DNA from: AP-15 sp963738185
GTDB taxonomy: Bacteria; Pseudomonadota; Alphaproteobacteria; ATCC43930; CGMCC-115725
Direction: 5' to 3'
Length of the DNA stretch: 64,000 nt
Assembly (NCBI GenBank): GCA_963738185.1
Contig: CAVTVA010000001.1
Span: 372,001-436,000 of the forward strand
The first letter of the stretch is position 1. Each line of letters begins with the position of its first letter. The notes under the pieces were generated by a model. It saw nothing but the letters and a program-made list of their open reading frames with translations, made no database searches and was not told where the DNA came from. Both the position numbers and the translations under genes were made by a program. Shown here piece by piece: positions 17,635 to 27,221 of the stretch.

Positions 17635-19585
17635 TCAGCGGGCGAGATCGCTGACCAGCGAAAAGGCCGAGTTGCGGCTCTCCTGCCCGCGATAGACCTG
17701 CAGGCTTTCGAGCACGCGCTGGACATAGAGCCGGGTCTCGTCGATCGGGATGGTTTCGATCCAATCGACCATATCGACGTTGCCGCCGCGCGGGTCGCCA
17801 TATTCGGCGAGCCATTGCCGCACCCGGCCGGGCCCGGCATTGTAGGCGGCGATCGCCAGCGCGTAAGAGCCGCCAAAGTCCTCGATCAGGTGGTGCAGAT
17901 AGCCGCGCCCGAGTGTCACGTTGTAAAGCCCGTCCATGGTCAGCCGCGGGATCGAGAGCGGCAGCTGCAGCTGGCCGGCCATAAAGGCCGCCGTCGCCGG
18001 CATCAATTGCATCAGCCCGCGCGCCCCCACCGGGCTGACCGCATACGGCTCAAACGCGCTTTCCTGCCGCATCACCGCGTAGATCAGCGCGTCTTCGATG
18101 TCGCCGCCGCTGGGCAGGGCGATCACCGGATAGCCGTGGATCATCAATGGCGTCCCGGCGGCGATCGCGCGCTTGGCGACGGCGATCGCCAGATCGATGC
18201 GACCGTTCCGCTCGGCCAAGGCAGCGAGCATCGCAAACTCGGTCGGCGTCGCGGCGCCGTCGGCCAAGTGGAGCAAAAACACCTTGCTGCGCTGGCGGTC
18301 ACCGAGCGCAAAAAAGATTTGCGCTGCGCGGACCACTTCGTTGCCGTCAAAGGCCGCTCGCTCGGCGGCGCTGGGGACCGGTTCGGCGACTGGGGGCGGC
18401 GGCGCATCGTCGCCGAGCTCGTGCGCCGCGAGCTGACCGTAAAACGTCGCCATGTGCTCGGCCCCGGCGGCGTACCATTTCCGCGCGAGCGCGGACTTCG
18501 CCTCGGCTTCGGCGGCCCGTCCGCCCCAATAGCCGGCTCGCGCCTGGACGTAGGGCGTCTCGGCGCGGGCGAGGATGTGGGAGAAATAGTCGAAGGCCAG
18601 CGCCGGCTGCTTCATATAGCGTAGTGCTATGTAGCCGAGCAGAAACTCGGCGCTCGAATAGTCGGCTCCGGTCAGCGCCCCGTGCTGCGCGGCGATGCGA
18701 TAGGCGAGGGCGGCATTGCCATTGGCGAGCAGTCTGCGGGCGACGATCTGGCGCTCGTGCCACCAGGCCGCCGGATGCACCGGATCGCCCGGGTTGGCCT
18801 GCAGTATTGCCAACGCGGCGTCGGTCATGTCTTTTTGGCGGCGCCAGCGCAGCTCCTCATAAAGGAGGCCCGGATCGGCGCGCAGCTGCACCGGAACCCG
18901 TGCGACCAGCATGTCCGCTGCCGGGGCCCGCAAGGCGAGCGCCAGCCGCGCCTCGGCCAACTCCCGCCACTCCGGCGGGACCCGCACCAACATACGCCGC
19001 GCCGCCTCGGTCTTACCCGCCCACAGCAGCCGGTCGAGCCGCTGCTCGTCGTCCTCGGGGCGGATCGCGGCGGCGTGCTTGGCCAAAAACAACTTCTCGT
19101 CGAGCGCGTTGAAAGCGCCGCCGACCCAGGCCGCGCGCAATGCCGCGGCGCCGCCGGCGGCATCCCCGGCGTTCAGCAGAATCTCGGCGGCGCGGACCTG
19201 CCCGGCGGCGCTGAGCGGCGGATAGCGCTTCAGCCATTGCGGCGGCGACCGCGTCGGTCTCTCCGGCCAGCGCTTCCTCGGCATGCTTGCGCAGCGCTTT
19301 CTGGTGCGGCCAGGCCGGGTTCTTTTCGATAAAGTCGGCGATCTCGGCAAAGGTCCCGGGGGCGCCGGGGCTGGCGTAATCGGTCCAGTGCAGCATTTTG
19401 AGCGGCATCGGGTCCTTGATCGGCGCCGCGTCGGCATAGGCCCGGCTCCAATCGCCGGCTTGGGCCGCAGCGAACGCCGCTCGAGTGGCGCCCAGATCGG
19501 CATCGGACAGCAATTGAGCGTGTGCCGCGGCCGCCGCCGCACAAACTAGGACCAGGGACAAGAATATGCGGTTTAACGAGAGCAA
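17635..19585 (-). CDS. soluble lytic murein transglycosylase (SLT), frameshifted as sequenced
   Basis: A periplasmic enzyme that cleaves the glycan strands of peptidoglycan, giving anhydromuropeptides; about 649 residues if repaired. The start is TTG at 19585 with a signal peptide (FLSLVLVCAAAAAAHA). A long alpha-superhelical U-domain follows, then the SLT domain: ALIYAVMRQESAFEP with catalytic Glu, ARGLMQLMPATA, AYNAGPGRV. The frame changes within 19234-19250; the length of 1951 is codons plus one, so one extra base explains it. Stops close to livK and is read in the same direction, but has its own candidate promoter. Confidence 0.88.
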
Positions 19586-19625
19586 GGTTGGCCCCCCTTC
19601 CTTGCCGAGTCAAAAATAGGGCAAA

Positions 19626-19655
19626 ACCATAGCGGGTATTTGTTCGGCGGGGCAA
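19626..19655 (-). promoter_or_regulatory. candidate promoter of the lytic transglycosylase gene
   Basis: Minus strand TTGCCC (19655-19650), 18-base spacer, TATGGT (19631-19626), about 40 bases before the TTG start. By-eye match. Confidence 0.35.
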
Positions 19656-19698
19656 GCCTCGCGGTGTGGAGAGGCGCGCGCTGCGCGCGCCGGCGCTG

Positions 19699-19727
19699 TT
19701 GTCGGCGGCGTGCGGGCGGATTATCGT
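19699..19727 (+). promoter_or_regulatory. candidate promoter of dapA
   Basis: TTGTCG (19699-19704), exactly 17 bases, then TATCGT (19722-19727). Predicted start of transcription is about 25 bases before the dapA ATG, leaving room for its GGGAGGAG ribosome site. Confidence 0.35.
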
Positions 19728-19759
19728 CACCGCGACAGGCTGCCTTCCGGGAGGAGACG

Positions 19760-20635
19760 ATGTTCAAGGGGTCGTTCGTCGCACTGATTACGCCCTTCCG
19801 CAACGGAAGCGTTGATGAGGGCGCGTTCCAGGAGCTGGTGTCGTGGCAGGTTGCACAGGGCACGCAGGGGCTGGTGCCGTGCGGCACGACCGGCGAGTCG
19901 CCGGCGCTGCACGACGGCGAGCATCGGCGCGTCGTAGCCCTCTGCGTCGAAGCGGCGAGCCGCAAGGTCCCGGTCATCGCCGGCACCGGCACCAATTCGA
20001 CCGACCACACGATCGCGCTGACGCGGGAGGCCAAGGCCGCCGGCGCCGATGCCGCGCTGATCGTCTGCCCCTATTACAACAAGCCGACGCAGGAGGGGCT
20101 CTACCAGCATTTCAAGGCGGTGCACGACGCGGTTGATCTGCCGATCGTGATCTACAACATCCCGGGCCGCTCCTCGGTCGACATGTCGAACGCGACGATG
20201 GCGCGCCTCGCCAAGCTGCCCAACATCGTCGGGGTCAAGGACGCGACCAACGACCTTGCCCGGCCATTGCGCCTGCGCGTCGAGATCGACGGCGAGTTCT
20301 CGATGCTGTCGGGCGAGGACGCGACCGCGGTCGCCTATCTGGCGCAAGGCGGCGACGGCTGCATTTCGGTCACCGCCAATGTGGCGCCCCGACTGCTCGC
20401 CGAGATGCACAACGCCTGGCAGAACGGCGAGTTCGAGACGGTGCGCCGCATCAACGAGCGGCTGATCCCATTGCACGACGCGCTGTTTGCCGAAACGAGT
20501 CCGGCGCCGGTCAAATATGCGGCCTCCCTGCTCGGCAAATGCGAGCCGACGGTGCGCCAGCCGCTGTGGCAGACCATGCCCGAGACCCAGGAGCGGGTGG
20601 TGCTGGCGATGCGCGGCGCCGGCCTGCTGAACTGA
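19760..20635 (+). CDS. dapA: 4-hydroxy-tetrahydrodipicolinate synthase
   Basis: A 291-residue TIM-barrel aldolase that condenses pyruvate with aspartate semialdehyde in lysine and diaminopimelate synthesis. Diagnostic residues are present: CGTTGESPAL (proton-relay Thr pair), VIYNIPGR with the catalytic Tyr, and NIVGVKDATNDL with the Schiff-base Lys at about residue 161. GGGAGGAG precedes the ATG at 19760; earlier in-frame codons read as non-coding. It is followed 37 bases later by smpB, a common alphaproteobacterial pair. Confidence 0.97.
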   Translation: MFKGSFVALITPFRNGSVDEGAFQELVSWQVAQGTQGLVPCGTTGESPALHDGEHRRVVALCVEAASRKVPVIAGTGTNSTDHTIALTREAKAAGADAALIVCPYYNKPTQEGLYQHFKAVHDAVDLPIVIYNIPGRSSVDMSNATMARLAKLPNIVGVKDATNDLARPLRLRVEIDGEFSMLSGEDATAVAYLAQGGDGCISVTANVAPRLLAEMHNAWQNGEFETVRRINERLIPLHDALFAETSPAPVKYAASLLGKCEPTVRQPLWQTMPETQERVVLAMRGAGLLN

Positions 20636-20672
20636 GGTTGCTGAGGCTGTCGTAACAACATCGGGCCGCGCA

Positions 20673-21137
20673 GTGCGGGCCTCCGACCATTACGTCGCGC
20701 AGAACCGGCGGGCGCGCCACGATTATGTGATCGAGGACACGCTCGAAGCGGGCTTGGTGCTGCACGGCACCGAGGTCAAGGTGCTGCGCAAGGGCCAGGC
20801 CAGCATCGCCGAGGCCTATGCCGACGAGAGCGGCGGCGAGCTGTTTCTGGTCAACGCCAACATCCCGGAATACGCCGCCTCGGCGCATTTCAACCACGAG
20901 CCACGCCGGCCGCGAAAGCTGCTGCTGCACCGCAAGGAGGTCAACCGGCTGTTGGGCGCGATCCGGCGCGAGGGGGTGACCGTGGTGCCGCTGTCGATCT
21001 ACTTCAACGAGCGCGGCCGGGCCAAGATCGCGCTCGGCCTCGCCCGCGGCAAGCGCAAGGCCGACAAGCGCCAGGCCGAGAAGGCGCGCGACTGGCAGAG
21101 GAGCCGCGCCCGCATCCTGCGCGAGCGCAACGCCTGA
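20673..21137 (+). CDS. smpB: SsrA-binding protein SmpB
   Basis: A 154-residue RNA-binding protein that delivers tmRNA to stalled ribosomes for trans-translation. The beta-barrel is recognisable (NRRARHDYVIEDTLEAGLVL, HGTEVKVLRKGQASIAEAYA, FNHEPRRPRKLLLH), with the basic C-terminal tail (RGKRKADKRQAEKARDWQ) that becomes helical in the ribosomal A site. Start is GTG at 20673. The tmRNA gene itself is not in the window. Confidence 0.96.
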   Translation: MRASDHYVAQNRRARHDYVIEDTLEAGLVLHGTEVKVLRKGQASIAEAYADESGGELFLVNANIPEYAASAHFNHEPRRPRKLLLHRKEVNRLLGAIRREGVTVVPLSIYFNERGRAKIALGLARGKRKADKRQAEKARDWQRSRARILRERNA

Positions 21138-21215
21138 GGCCGCCGGACGCGGCCGCGCAACAGTTGCTGCGCCTCGCTGTTCCCATCCATTACGAGAATT
21201 CAGGGGAGGAGAGGG

Positions 21216-22413
21216 ATGACACCATCGCTCGGCGGTCAGCTGACCCGGCGCAGCCTAATTGGAGCCGCGGCGGCGCTGGTGCCGACCTTGGCGCGCGGCC
21301 AGCAGCCGGCCAAGCCCGCGCTCGGCACCCCGCCGACCGTGATCAGCCAGCCGCCGCGCCAATGGGGCCGGCTCGCCCCGCCCGAGATCTACCCCGACCC
21401 GGACGTCTTGGTGATCGATCCATCCTTCGGGCAATATGTGGTTCGGCTCGCCAGCCTGCATCGCCTGGCGACCGGCTTCGCCTGGGCCGAAGGCCCGGCC
21501 TGGTCGGGCGAGGGCCGCTACCTCGTGTTCAGCGACGTCATGGATGAAACGCAGTACCGCTATGTTTGGGAGACCCGCCGGGTCAGCGTTTACCGCCGGC
21601 CGTCCTTCGACAGCAACGGCAACTCCTTCGATTTCCAGGGCCGCCAGCTCTCGACGCAGGACTTTTTTCGGCGGGTGGTGCGCTGGGAGCCCGACGGCTC
21701 GATGACCGTCATCGCCGATTCCTATCAAGGGAAGCATCTGAACTCGCCGAACGATCTGGTGCCGCACCCGGATGGCAGCATCTGGTTCACCGATCCGCCC
21801 TATGGCGATCAGATGGACCAGGGGCACCCGGATGTGGCCGGCGGCCGGGCCAACCCGAACGGGCGTCTACAACCCGAACCTCGGGACCCACGGCGTCGGC
21901 CTGATCGGCGGGCTCAAGGGCGAATTGCCGACCAACACCTATCGCTGGGACCCGAGCGGCCGGCTCGATGTGGTGGTCGGCGGCGACCAGGTTCCCGACC
22001 CGAACGGCATCTGCTTCTCGCCCGATTACAAGACGCTCTACCTGATCAGCACTGGGCCGGGGCCGGGGCAGACCACCGGCGGCAAGGGGGTGATCTATGC
22101 CTTCGACGTGCAGGGCCAGAAGCTGGCGAACATGCGCCGGTTCACCGACTGCATGGTGGATGGGGTGCATTGCGGCCCGGACGGGATGCGCGCCGACCGC
22201 GCCGGCAATCTGTGGGTCGGATCGAACGCGCCGCTCGGCTATTGCGGCGTGACGGTGTGGAACAAGGAGGGCAAGCTGATCGGCCGTATCCGACTGCCGG
22301 AAATCTGTGCGAACCTCGCCTTTGGCGGGCCAAAGCGCAACTATTTGTTCATGGCTGCGTCCCAGTCATTGTACGGGCTGCTGGTCAACGTGCAGGGCGC
22401 GGCGCCGGGATAG
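21216..22413 (+). CDS. Tat-exported SMP-30/gluconolactonase-family protein, frameshifted as sequenced
   Basis: A six-bladed propeller lactonase or esterase, about 398 residues if repaired. The N-terminus carries a twin-arginine signal (TRRSLIGAAAALVPTLARG), so it is predicted to be exported folded. Typical motifs are FAWAEGPAWSGEGRYLVFSD, LNSPNDLVPHPDGSIWFTDP and, in the second frame, DPNGICFSPDYKTLYL and DGMRADRAGNLWVG. The frame changes at a GGG run at 21861-21863; one extra G restores it, and the length is codons plus one. GGGGAGGAGAGG precedes the ATG at 21216. Confidence 0.85.
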
Positions 22414-22466
22414 GGGTGCGAGAAGAGCCCGGCCGGCCGGCGTAAGCCGAGCTTCTGGAGCAATCC

Positions 22467-23804
22467 TCACTCGGTGATCGGGGCGATCGTGTCGAGTGCC
22501 AGGCCGCGCGTCTCGTTGCCGATTCGGGTCACGGCGAAGGCGGCGATTGCCAGCATCACCGCGATGCCGCCCATCACATAGCCGAGGCCCCAGACGCTGA
22601 CGATCCCGATCAGCGGGAAGGCTATCGCCGAGCCGATGCGCCCGCCCGATTGCGCCAGGCCAAAGCCGGAGGCGCGGGCGTTCGATGGGAACACCTCCGA
22701 GGTAAAAATCTGCATCGAATTGCCGGCGAGCTGGATGAAAAAGGTCATGCAGAACCCGACCACCAGCACCATCACATCCGATTGCGAGAAATAGAACAGG
22801 ATCGCCAGAACGGTGGCGATGATGAAGGCGGTGACCGCGGTCCTGATCCGGCCATAGCGTTCGAGCGAATACATCATAAAAAGGCTGGCGCAGGGGAAGG
22901 CGAGGGTAATGCCAAAGTTGAAGGTCAAAGACTTGGTGATGGTAAAGCCGCGCTGGGCGAGGATGTTGGGCAGCCAGCCGCCGATCCCAACGGCCGCGCC
23001 GAAAAACGCGATAAAGCAGATCATCGCGGCGATGATCCGCCCGCGGTACTGTCGGAAGACGACGCCCAGCGGATCGCTGCGGATGTCGGCGAGCCGGTCG
23101 GCGACGAGCTCTTCGCCGGCGGCGGGGCGGCCCAGCCCCATCTGTTCGAGCTGGTCGAGAGCGCGTTGGCCCTGCCCGTGGGTCACCAGCCAGCGCGGCG
23201 ATTCCGGCAGCAGGAAGCTGAACAGAAACAGCACCACCCCGCACAGCCCGAGGACGACCCAGATGCCGCGCCAGCCGATCTGGTCGCGCAGCCCAAGGGC
23301 GAACAAGGTGCCGAGCGGCCACACGCAGGCGCCGCCGACGAATTGCATGAACGCGGTCACCCGGCCGCGGATGTTTTTCGGCGCATATTCGGCGGCATAG
23401 GAAAAGCACAATGGCTGCGCCGCACCGAGCCCGATCCCGGCGATAAAGCGCCCAAACGCCAGCCACTCGACGTTCGGCGCCATCGCCGCGGCGATCGTGG
23501 CGACGCTGTAGACGAAGATGGCGAACTGAAAAACCGCCTTGCGGCCAAAGCGGTCGGTGAACTCGCCCTGGCCGAGCGCGCCAAGAAACAACCCGATCAG
23601 GGTGGCGCTGCCCACCGTGCCGATCCCGGCCGGGGTCGCAAAATGCGACCGGATCATGTCCGGCACCAGGGAGCCAAGTATGATGTAGTCGATGACGTCG
23701 AAGAAATATCCGGCGGTGATCAGCGCCAAGACCCGGCGATGGATCGGCCCCATCCGGGCATTGTCGAGACGCTCATCGACCCAGGATACGATCGATTGTG
23801 CCAT
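22467..23804 (-). CDS. MFS transporter, probably of the aromatic acid/sugar porter group
   Basis: A 445-residue carrier with twelve predicted helices. The loop after helix 2 has GQGEFTDRFGRKAVFQ, the family A-motif, and the FIAGIGLGAAQPLCFSYAAE segment resembles the AAHS and sugar porter groups, as does the middle-loop PESPRWLVTHG. The C-terminal half shows NSMQIFTSEVFPSNARASGF. The substrate is uncertain; aromatic or other organic acids are likely. Start is the ATG at 23804, with a good promoter upstream. Confidence 0.88.
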   Translation of the reverse strand: MAQSIVSWVDERLDNARMGPIHRRVLALITAGYFFDVIDYIILGSLVPDMIRSHFATPAGIGTVGSATLIGLFLGALGQGEFTDRFGRKAVFQFAIFVYSVATIAAAMAPNVEWLAFGRFIAGIGLGAAQPLCFSYAAEYAPKNIRGRVTAFMQFVGGACVWPLGTLFALGLRDQIGWRGIWVVLGLCGVVLFLFSFLLPESPRWLVTHGQGQRALDQLEQMGLGRPAAGEELVADRLADIRSDPLGVVFRQYRGRIIAAMICFIAFFGAAVGIGGWLPNILAQRGFTITKSLTFNFGITLAFPCASLFMMYSLERYGRIRTAVTAFIIATVLAILFYFSQSDVMVLVVGFCMTFFIQLAGNSMQIFTSEVFPSNARASGFGLAQSGGRIGSAIAFPLIGIVSVWGLGYVMGGIAVMLAIAAFAVTRIGNETRGLALDTIAPITE

Positions 23805-23858
23805 CGGCCCCCCTCCCGAGCAGCGCCCCCCGCCGCGACTGCCGCGATTTCCTAACGT

Positions 23859-23887
23859 ATTCTAGCTATAATGCAACAGGATGTAAA
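23859..23887 (-). promoter_or_regulatory. promoter of the MFS transporter gene
   Basis: Minus strand TTTACA (23887-23882), 17 bases, TAGAAT (23864-23859), set in an unusually AT-rich patch. Transcription would start about 50 bases before the gene. Confidence 0.5.
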
Positions 23888-23940
23888 ACTTATGGTCTAA
23901 ATTGCGCGTCTCGGGGGCCGGATCCTGGCCGATAAGCGCA

Positions 23941-25227
23941 TTAGTCGTCGCGGCGGAAGATGGTGCGGCCGTCGACGATCGTGCGCTTCACTTGGCCTTG
24001 GACCGGGTAGTCGTCGAACGGAGCGTTTTTCGATTTCGAGCGGAACTCGTCGGGGCAGATCCGCCACGGCGCGTTCAGGTCGAACAGCACCAGATCGGCC
24101 GGCGCTCCGGGCGCGAGGCGGCCGACCGGCAGGCGCAAGATATCGGCGGGTGTGGTGCTCAGCCTCGCCAACAGGTCGAGCAGCCCCAGCGCGCCACTGT
24201 GATAGAGCGCCAGTGACAACGGCAGCAGGGTTTCGAGCCCGACGATGCCATAGGCGGCTGAGCTGAACGGCAGCCGCTTTAAATCCTGGTCCCAGGGCGC
24301 GTGGTCGCTGGCGATCGCATCGATCGTGCCGTCGGCGAGCCCGGCGACAATGGCGCGGCGGTCCGCTTCGCTGCGCAATGGCGGAGACACCTTGGCAAAG
24401 GTGCGGTAGTCGCCGATCGCAGTCTCGTCGAGCGTGAAATAGGCGGGTGCGGTGTCGCAGGTCACCGGCAGCCCCCGCACCTTTGCCCGCCGGATCGCCT
24501 CGACCCCGGCCGCGGTCGACAGGTGCGCCGCGTGATAGCGGGCGCCGGTCAATTCAACGAGCCGCAGGTCGCGCTCGATCATGATGATCTCGGCCGCCGG
24601 CGGGATCGCGGCCAGGCCGAGCCGCGTGGCGATCTCGCTCTCGTTGACCTCGCCGGCGGCGGCGAGGCTCGGCTCCTCCGGGTGCTGTAATACCAAGAGG
24701 TCGAAGCTGCGGGCATAGGCGAGCACGCGGCGCATGACCAGCGCATCGGCGACGGCCTTGACCCCGTCGGTGAAGCCGACAGCACCATTGGCGGCAAGCA
24801 GACCCATCTCGGTCAATTGCTTGCCGGCGAGCCCCTTGGTCGCGGCGGCGTAGGTGTGGATTTTGGCGAGCCGGACCTCGCGCGCCCGGCGGGCGAGAAA
24901 CTCGACGACCGAGACGTCGTCGACCGGCGGCTCGGTGTTGGGCAGGGCCACCATCGTCGTGACCCCGCCGGCGGCGGCGGCCTGCCCACCGCTCTCGATC
25001 AACTCCATGTGCTCGGCGCCGGGCTCGCGCAATTGCACGCGCATATCGACAAGACCGGGCGCCAGACATAGCCCGTCCGCGAGGATGCATTCGGCGTCGC
25101 CGCAGCCGGCCGCAAAATCGCCGCCGACCGCCGCGATTCGGCCGTCTTCAACCAGGAGATCGCCGACCGCGTCGAGCCGGCTCGCCGGATCGATCAGCCG
25201 GGCGCCGCGAATCAGCAGACGGTTCAC
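23941..25227 (-). CDS. pyrC: dihydroorotase-like protein with degenerate metal site (PyrC'/PyrX type)
   Basis: A 428-residue amidohydrolase-fold protein, start GTG 25227, overlapping the pyrB stop as GTGA. It follows type I dihydroorotase throughout (APGLVDM, LREPGAEH, AIASDHAPWDQD, YHAAHLSTA), but the canonical HxH zinc motif after PGLVD is replaced by R-V-Q (residues 63-65). Active dihydroorotases need both histidines. In Pseudomonas an inactive PyrC' is required for assembly of aspartate transcarbamoylase, and the fused gene order here suggests the same role. A functional PyrC would have to be encoded elsewhere. The family is certain; loss of activity is inferred. Confidence 0.9.
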   Translation of the reverse strand: MNRLLIRGARLIDPASRLDAVGDLLVEDGRIAAVGGDFAAGCGDAECILADGLCLAPGLVDMRVQLREPGAEHMELIESGGQAAAAGGVTTMVALPNTEPPVDDVSVVEFLARRAREVRLAKIHTYAAATKGLAGKQLTEMGLLAANGAVGFTDGVKAVADALVMRRVLAYARSFDLLVLQHPEEPSLAAAGEVNESEIATRLGLAAIPPAAEIIMIERDLRLVELTGARYHAAHLSTAAGVEAIRRAKVRGLPVTCDTAPAYFTLDETAIGDYRTFAKVSPPLRSEADRRAIVAGLADGTIDAIASDHAPWDQDLKRLPFSSAAYGIVGLETLLPLSLALYHSGALGLLDLLARLSTTPADILRLPVGRLAPGAPADLVLFDLNAPWRICPDEFRSKSKNAPFDDYPVQGQVKRTIVDGRTIFRRDD

Positions 25228-26219
25228 GCCCCGTCCCTAACCCGCTCGCGGGGGAGGGGAGGGTGGGGGCCGTTGCCGAGATCATGCGTCAGGAGCTCGA
25301 GGCAGGCCATTCGCACCGCGACCCCCATCTCGACCTGATGGCGGATCAGGCTGCGGTCGATGTCGTCGGCGACCTCGCTGCCGATCTCGACGCCGCGGTT
25401 CATCGGGCCGGGGTGCATGATCAGCGCGTCGGGCTTGGCCGCGCGCAATTTCGCGTAATCGAGCCCGAAGAAGTGAAAATACTCGCGGGTGGACGGCACA
25501 AACGAGCCGTGCATGCGCTCCATCTGCAGGCGCAGCATCATTATGATATCCGCCCCGGCAAGCCCCGCTTCCATGTCGTAAAAAACCTCGACGCCGAGCC
25601 GCTCGATCGCCGCCGGCAGCAAGGTGCGCGGCGCCACGACGCGGACCCGCGCGCCCATAATGTTGAGCAGCGCGATGTTCGAGCGGGCGACCCGGCTGTG
25701 CAGAACGTCGCCGCAGATCGCCACGGTCAGGCCGCCGAGCCGGCCCTTGCGCCGACGGATCGTCAGGGCATCAAGCAACGCCTGGGTTGGGTGCTCGTGG
25801 CTGCCGTCGCCGGCGTTGATCACCGCGCAATCGACCTTTTCCGAGAGCAGCTGAACGGCACCCGATTCGGGGTGGCGCACCACCAGCACGTCAGGGTGCA
25901 TCGCGTTCAAGGTCATCGCCGTGTCGATCAGGGTCTCGCCCTTGACCATCGAGCTGACCGCCACGGCCATGTTGATCACATCGGCGCCGAGCCGTTTGCC
26001 GGCGACCTCGAACGAGGTGCGGGTGCGGGTCGAATTCTCGAAAAAGCAGTTGATGATCGTGCGTCCGCGCAACAGGGCGCGCTTTTTTTCGGCTTGGCGG
26101 TTCAACTCAACATAGCCGTCAGCCAGGTCGAGGAACCGCTCGATCTCCGCCGGCGACAGGCCGTCGATGCCAAGCATATGGCGGCGCCCAAACCCGGTGT
26201 CGCTGGCAGTCCCTCCCAT
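25224..26219 (-). CDS. pyrB: aspartate carbamoyltransferase catalytic chain
   Basis: A 331-residue enzyme making N-carbamoyl-L-aspartate in pyrimidine synthesis. Carbamoyl phosphate site FFENSTRTRTSFEVAG, the SSMVKGETLIDT loop, DGSHEHPTQALLDAL and MHPGPMNRGVEI are all intact. It has an N-terminal extension of about 15 residues before the core (GGTASDTGFGRRHMLGIDGL), as in the Pseudomonas-type enzyme that forms a complex with PyrC'. The last dozen residues (HPPLPRERVRDGA) are encoded by a GC-rich repeat and are probably not part of the fold. Confidence 0.96.
   Translation of the reverse strand: MGGTASDTGFGRRHMLGIDGLSPAEIERFLDLADGYVELNRQAEKKRALLRGRTIINCFFENSTRTRTSFEVAGKRLGADVINMAVAVSSMVKGETLIDTAMTLNAMHPDVLVVRHPESGAVQLLSEKVDCAVINAGDGSHEHPTQALLDALTIRRRKGRLGGLTVAICGDVLHSRVARSNIALLNIMGARVRVVAPRTLLPAAIERLGVEVFYDMEAGLAGADIIMMLRLQMERMHGSFVPSTREYFHFFGLDYAKLRAAKPDALIMHPGPMNRGVEIGSEVADDIDRSLIRHQVEMGVAVRMACLELLTHDLGNGPHPPLPRERVRDGA
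25228..25270. repeat. GC-rich palindromic repeat, family C (copy 1, inside pyrB 3' end)
   Basis: Contains CCCGCTCGCGGG and flanking CCCTCCCC runs, like the copies at 37238 and 42031. It encodes the C-terminal residues of PyrB, directly before the pyrC start. Confidence 0.6.
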
Positions 26220-26228
26220 GAGCCAGGC

Positions 26229-26257
26229 ACCATAAGCACAGGGGCGTCGGGCGGCAA
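26229..26257 (-). promoter_or_regulatory. promoter of pyrBC
   Basis: Minus strand TTGCCG (26257-26252), exactly 17 bases, TATGGT (26234-26229). It lies so close to the chosen pyrB ATG (26219) that the leader would be only a few bases; a start at the internal ATG of HMLGIDG would then have a normal leader. Confidence 0.4.
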
Positions 26258-26340
26258 GACTCCACTCGGCCCTTCTCAGCCTCGCAGCCGGGACGGAGAA
26301 TCTTAACCCCCGTCAGCTACGATCGGGCTCCGAACTCGCG

Positions 26341-26688
26341 ATGAGGCCCGCGATGATAGAGACGATCGCCAGCCAGGAACTAAAATTGGTCTGTGAGGAG
26401 CAGGCGGCGACCATGACGACATGGGAGATCATCCAGGTAGGGAGGGAATTCTCCAAAAGCTGTATACGCGGAGCAGCGCGAGAACAGCTGCCAAAATTGC
26501 GCGCGGTGATAACCGGTTTTCTCGCGTCACGTCAAGCCCGCCTCGACAACTGCATCACGGCATTGCAAAGTAAAATACACTCTCCTGTTGCCCTCGAAGC
26601 CCTCGACATACTCGCGCATGCACTTGTCGAGCGTTTCGGTGCCCGCGATGTTCGCAAACATCTCACCAAGCTGATAGAGAAAATCTGA
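26341..26688 (+). CDS. hypothetical small helical protein, lower GC
   Basis: A 115-residue protein without recognised family. It is almost entirely helical in character (QELKLVCEEQAATMTTWEII; LRAVITGFLASRQARLDNCI; ALEALDILAHALVERFGARD) and ends in the basic KHLTKLIEKI. No signal peptide or membrane segment. Codon use is more AT-rich than in neighbouring genes, a sign of possible transfer. Start could be ATG 26341 or ATG 26353; no strong ribosome site decides. About 270 bases of apparently empty sequence follow. Confidence 0.45.
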   Translation: MRPAMIETIASQELKLVCEEQAATMTTWEIIQVGREFSKSCIRGAAREQLPKLRAVITGFLASRQARLDNCITALQSKIHSPVALEALDILAHALVERFGARDVRKHLTKLIEKI

Positions 26689-26958
26689 GCCGGCGTAGGA
26701 GGAAACCGTTGCCCCAACGCTATGGTGCTGCCCAACGGTCAGGTAGCGATCGCTGGCGGATGCACCAGGGGTGCCCCTCTGAGCGGCACGGAACTCTATG
26801 CAGGGCAGCAAGCATCATTGCGCCCGCCGGCGCCAGGGGCCGGCCGCAATTCGCCGGCGCCGCGGAGCTGCGCCGCACTCGAAGGGTGGCTTAAGGAGGT
26901 GGCGCGTGCGGGCCGAGCCGGGTAACCTGGCGGCGGGGAAAAATCGGGGGCTTGCCGG

Positions 26959-27198
26959 ATGCGGGGGGCGGCAATTTTCATTCTGTTGAGCTTGGCGGCG
27001 TGCGCCGCGGCGGATGGAGTGACCCCGGCGAGCGCGTCGTCTGAGCTGCGCGACTGGCAGACGGCCGCCGGCAAACCACCGACCAGCGCCGAGTTCGCGG
27101 CCGTTGTTGCCGCCTGCCAGGACCGCGCGAAGGCGGACGAGCGGAGCGGCTCGATCGACGGCTGTCTCGCCGATCTCGGGTTGCGCCGGGTGCAGTGA
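26959..27198 (+). CDS. small lipoprotein
   Basis: A 79-residue protein opening with a short lipoprotein signal (RGAAIFILLSLAAC; lipobox SLAAC) followed by AAADGVTPASASSELRDWQ. The mature part keeps two further cysteines (VVAACQDR and DGCLADLG) spaced to form a disulfide and ends LGLRRVQ. No function is recognised. Its stop overlaps a GTG in frame with the following RidA gene, so the two may be cotranscribed. Confidence 0.6.
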   Translation: MRGAAIFILLSLAACAAADGVTPASASSELRDWQTAAGKPPTSAEFAAVVAACQDRAKADERSGSIDGCLADLGLRRVQ

Positions 27199-27221
27199 CA
27201 AAACCGCGGGCGGGCGCGAGC

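Noticed and set aside
15324..17654. A 776-codon plus-strand open frame
   Set aside because: It is the antisense shadow of livH and livK, caused by high GC; composition is His/Arg/Gln/Asp-rich without any domain.
23866..23871. TATAAT on the plus strand
   Set aside because: No plus-strand gene follows within reach and the same patch makes better sense as the minus-strand promoter of the MFS gene.
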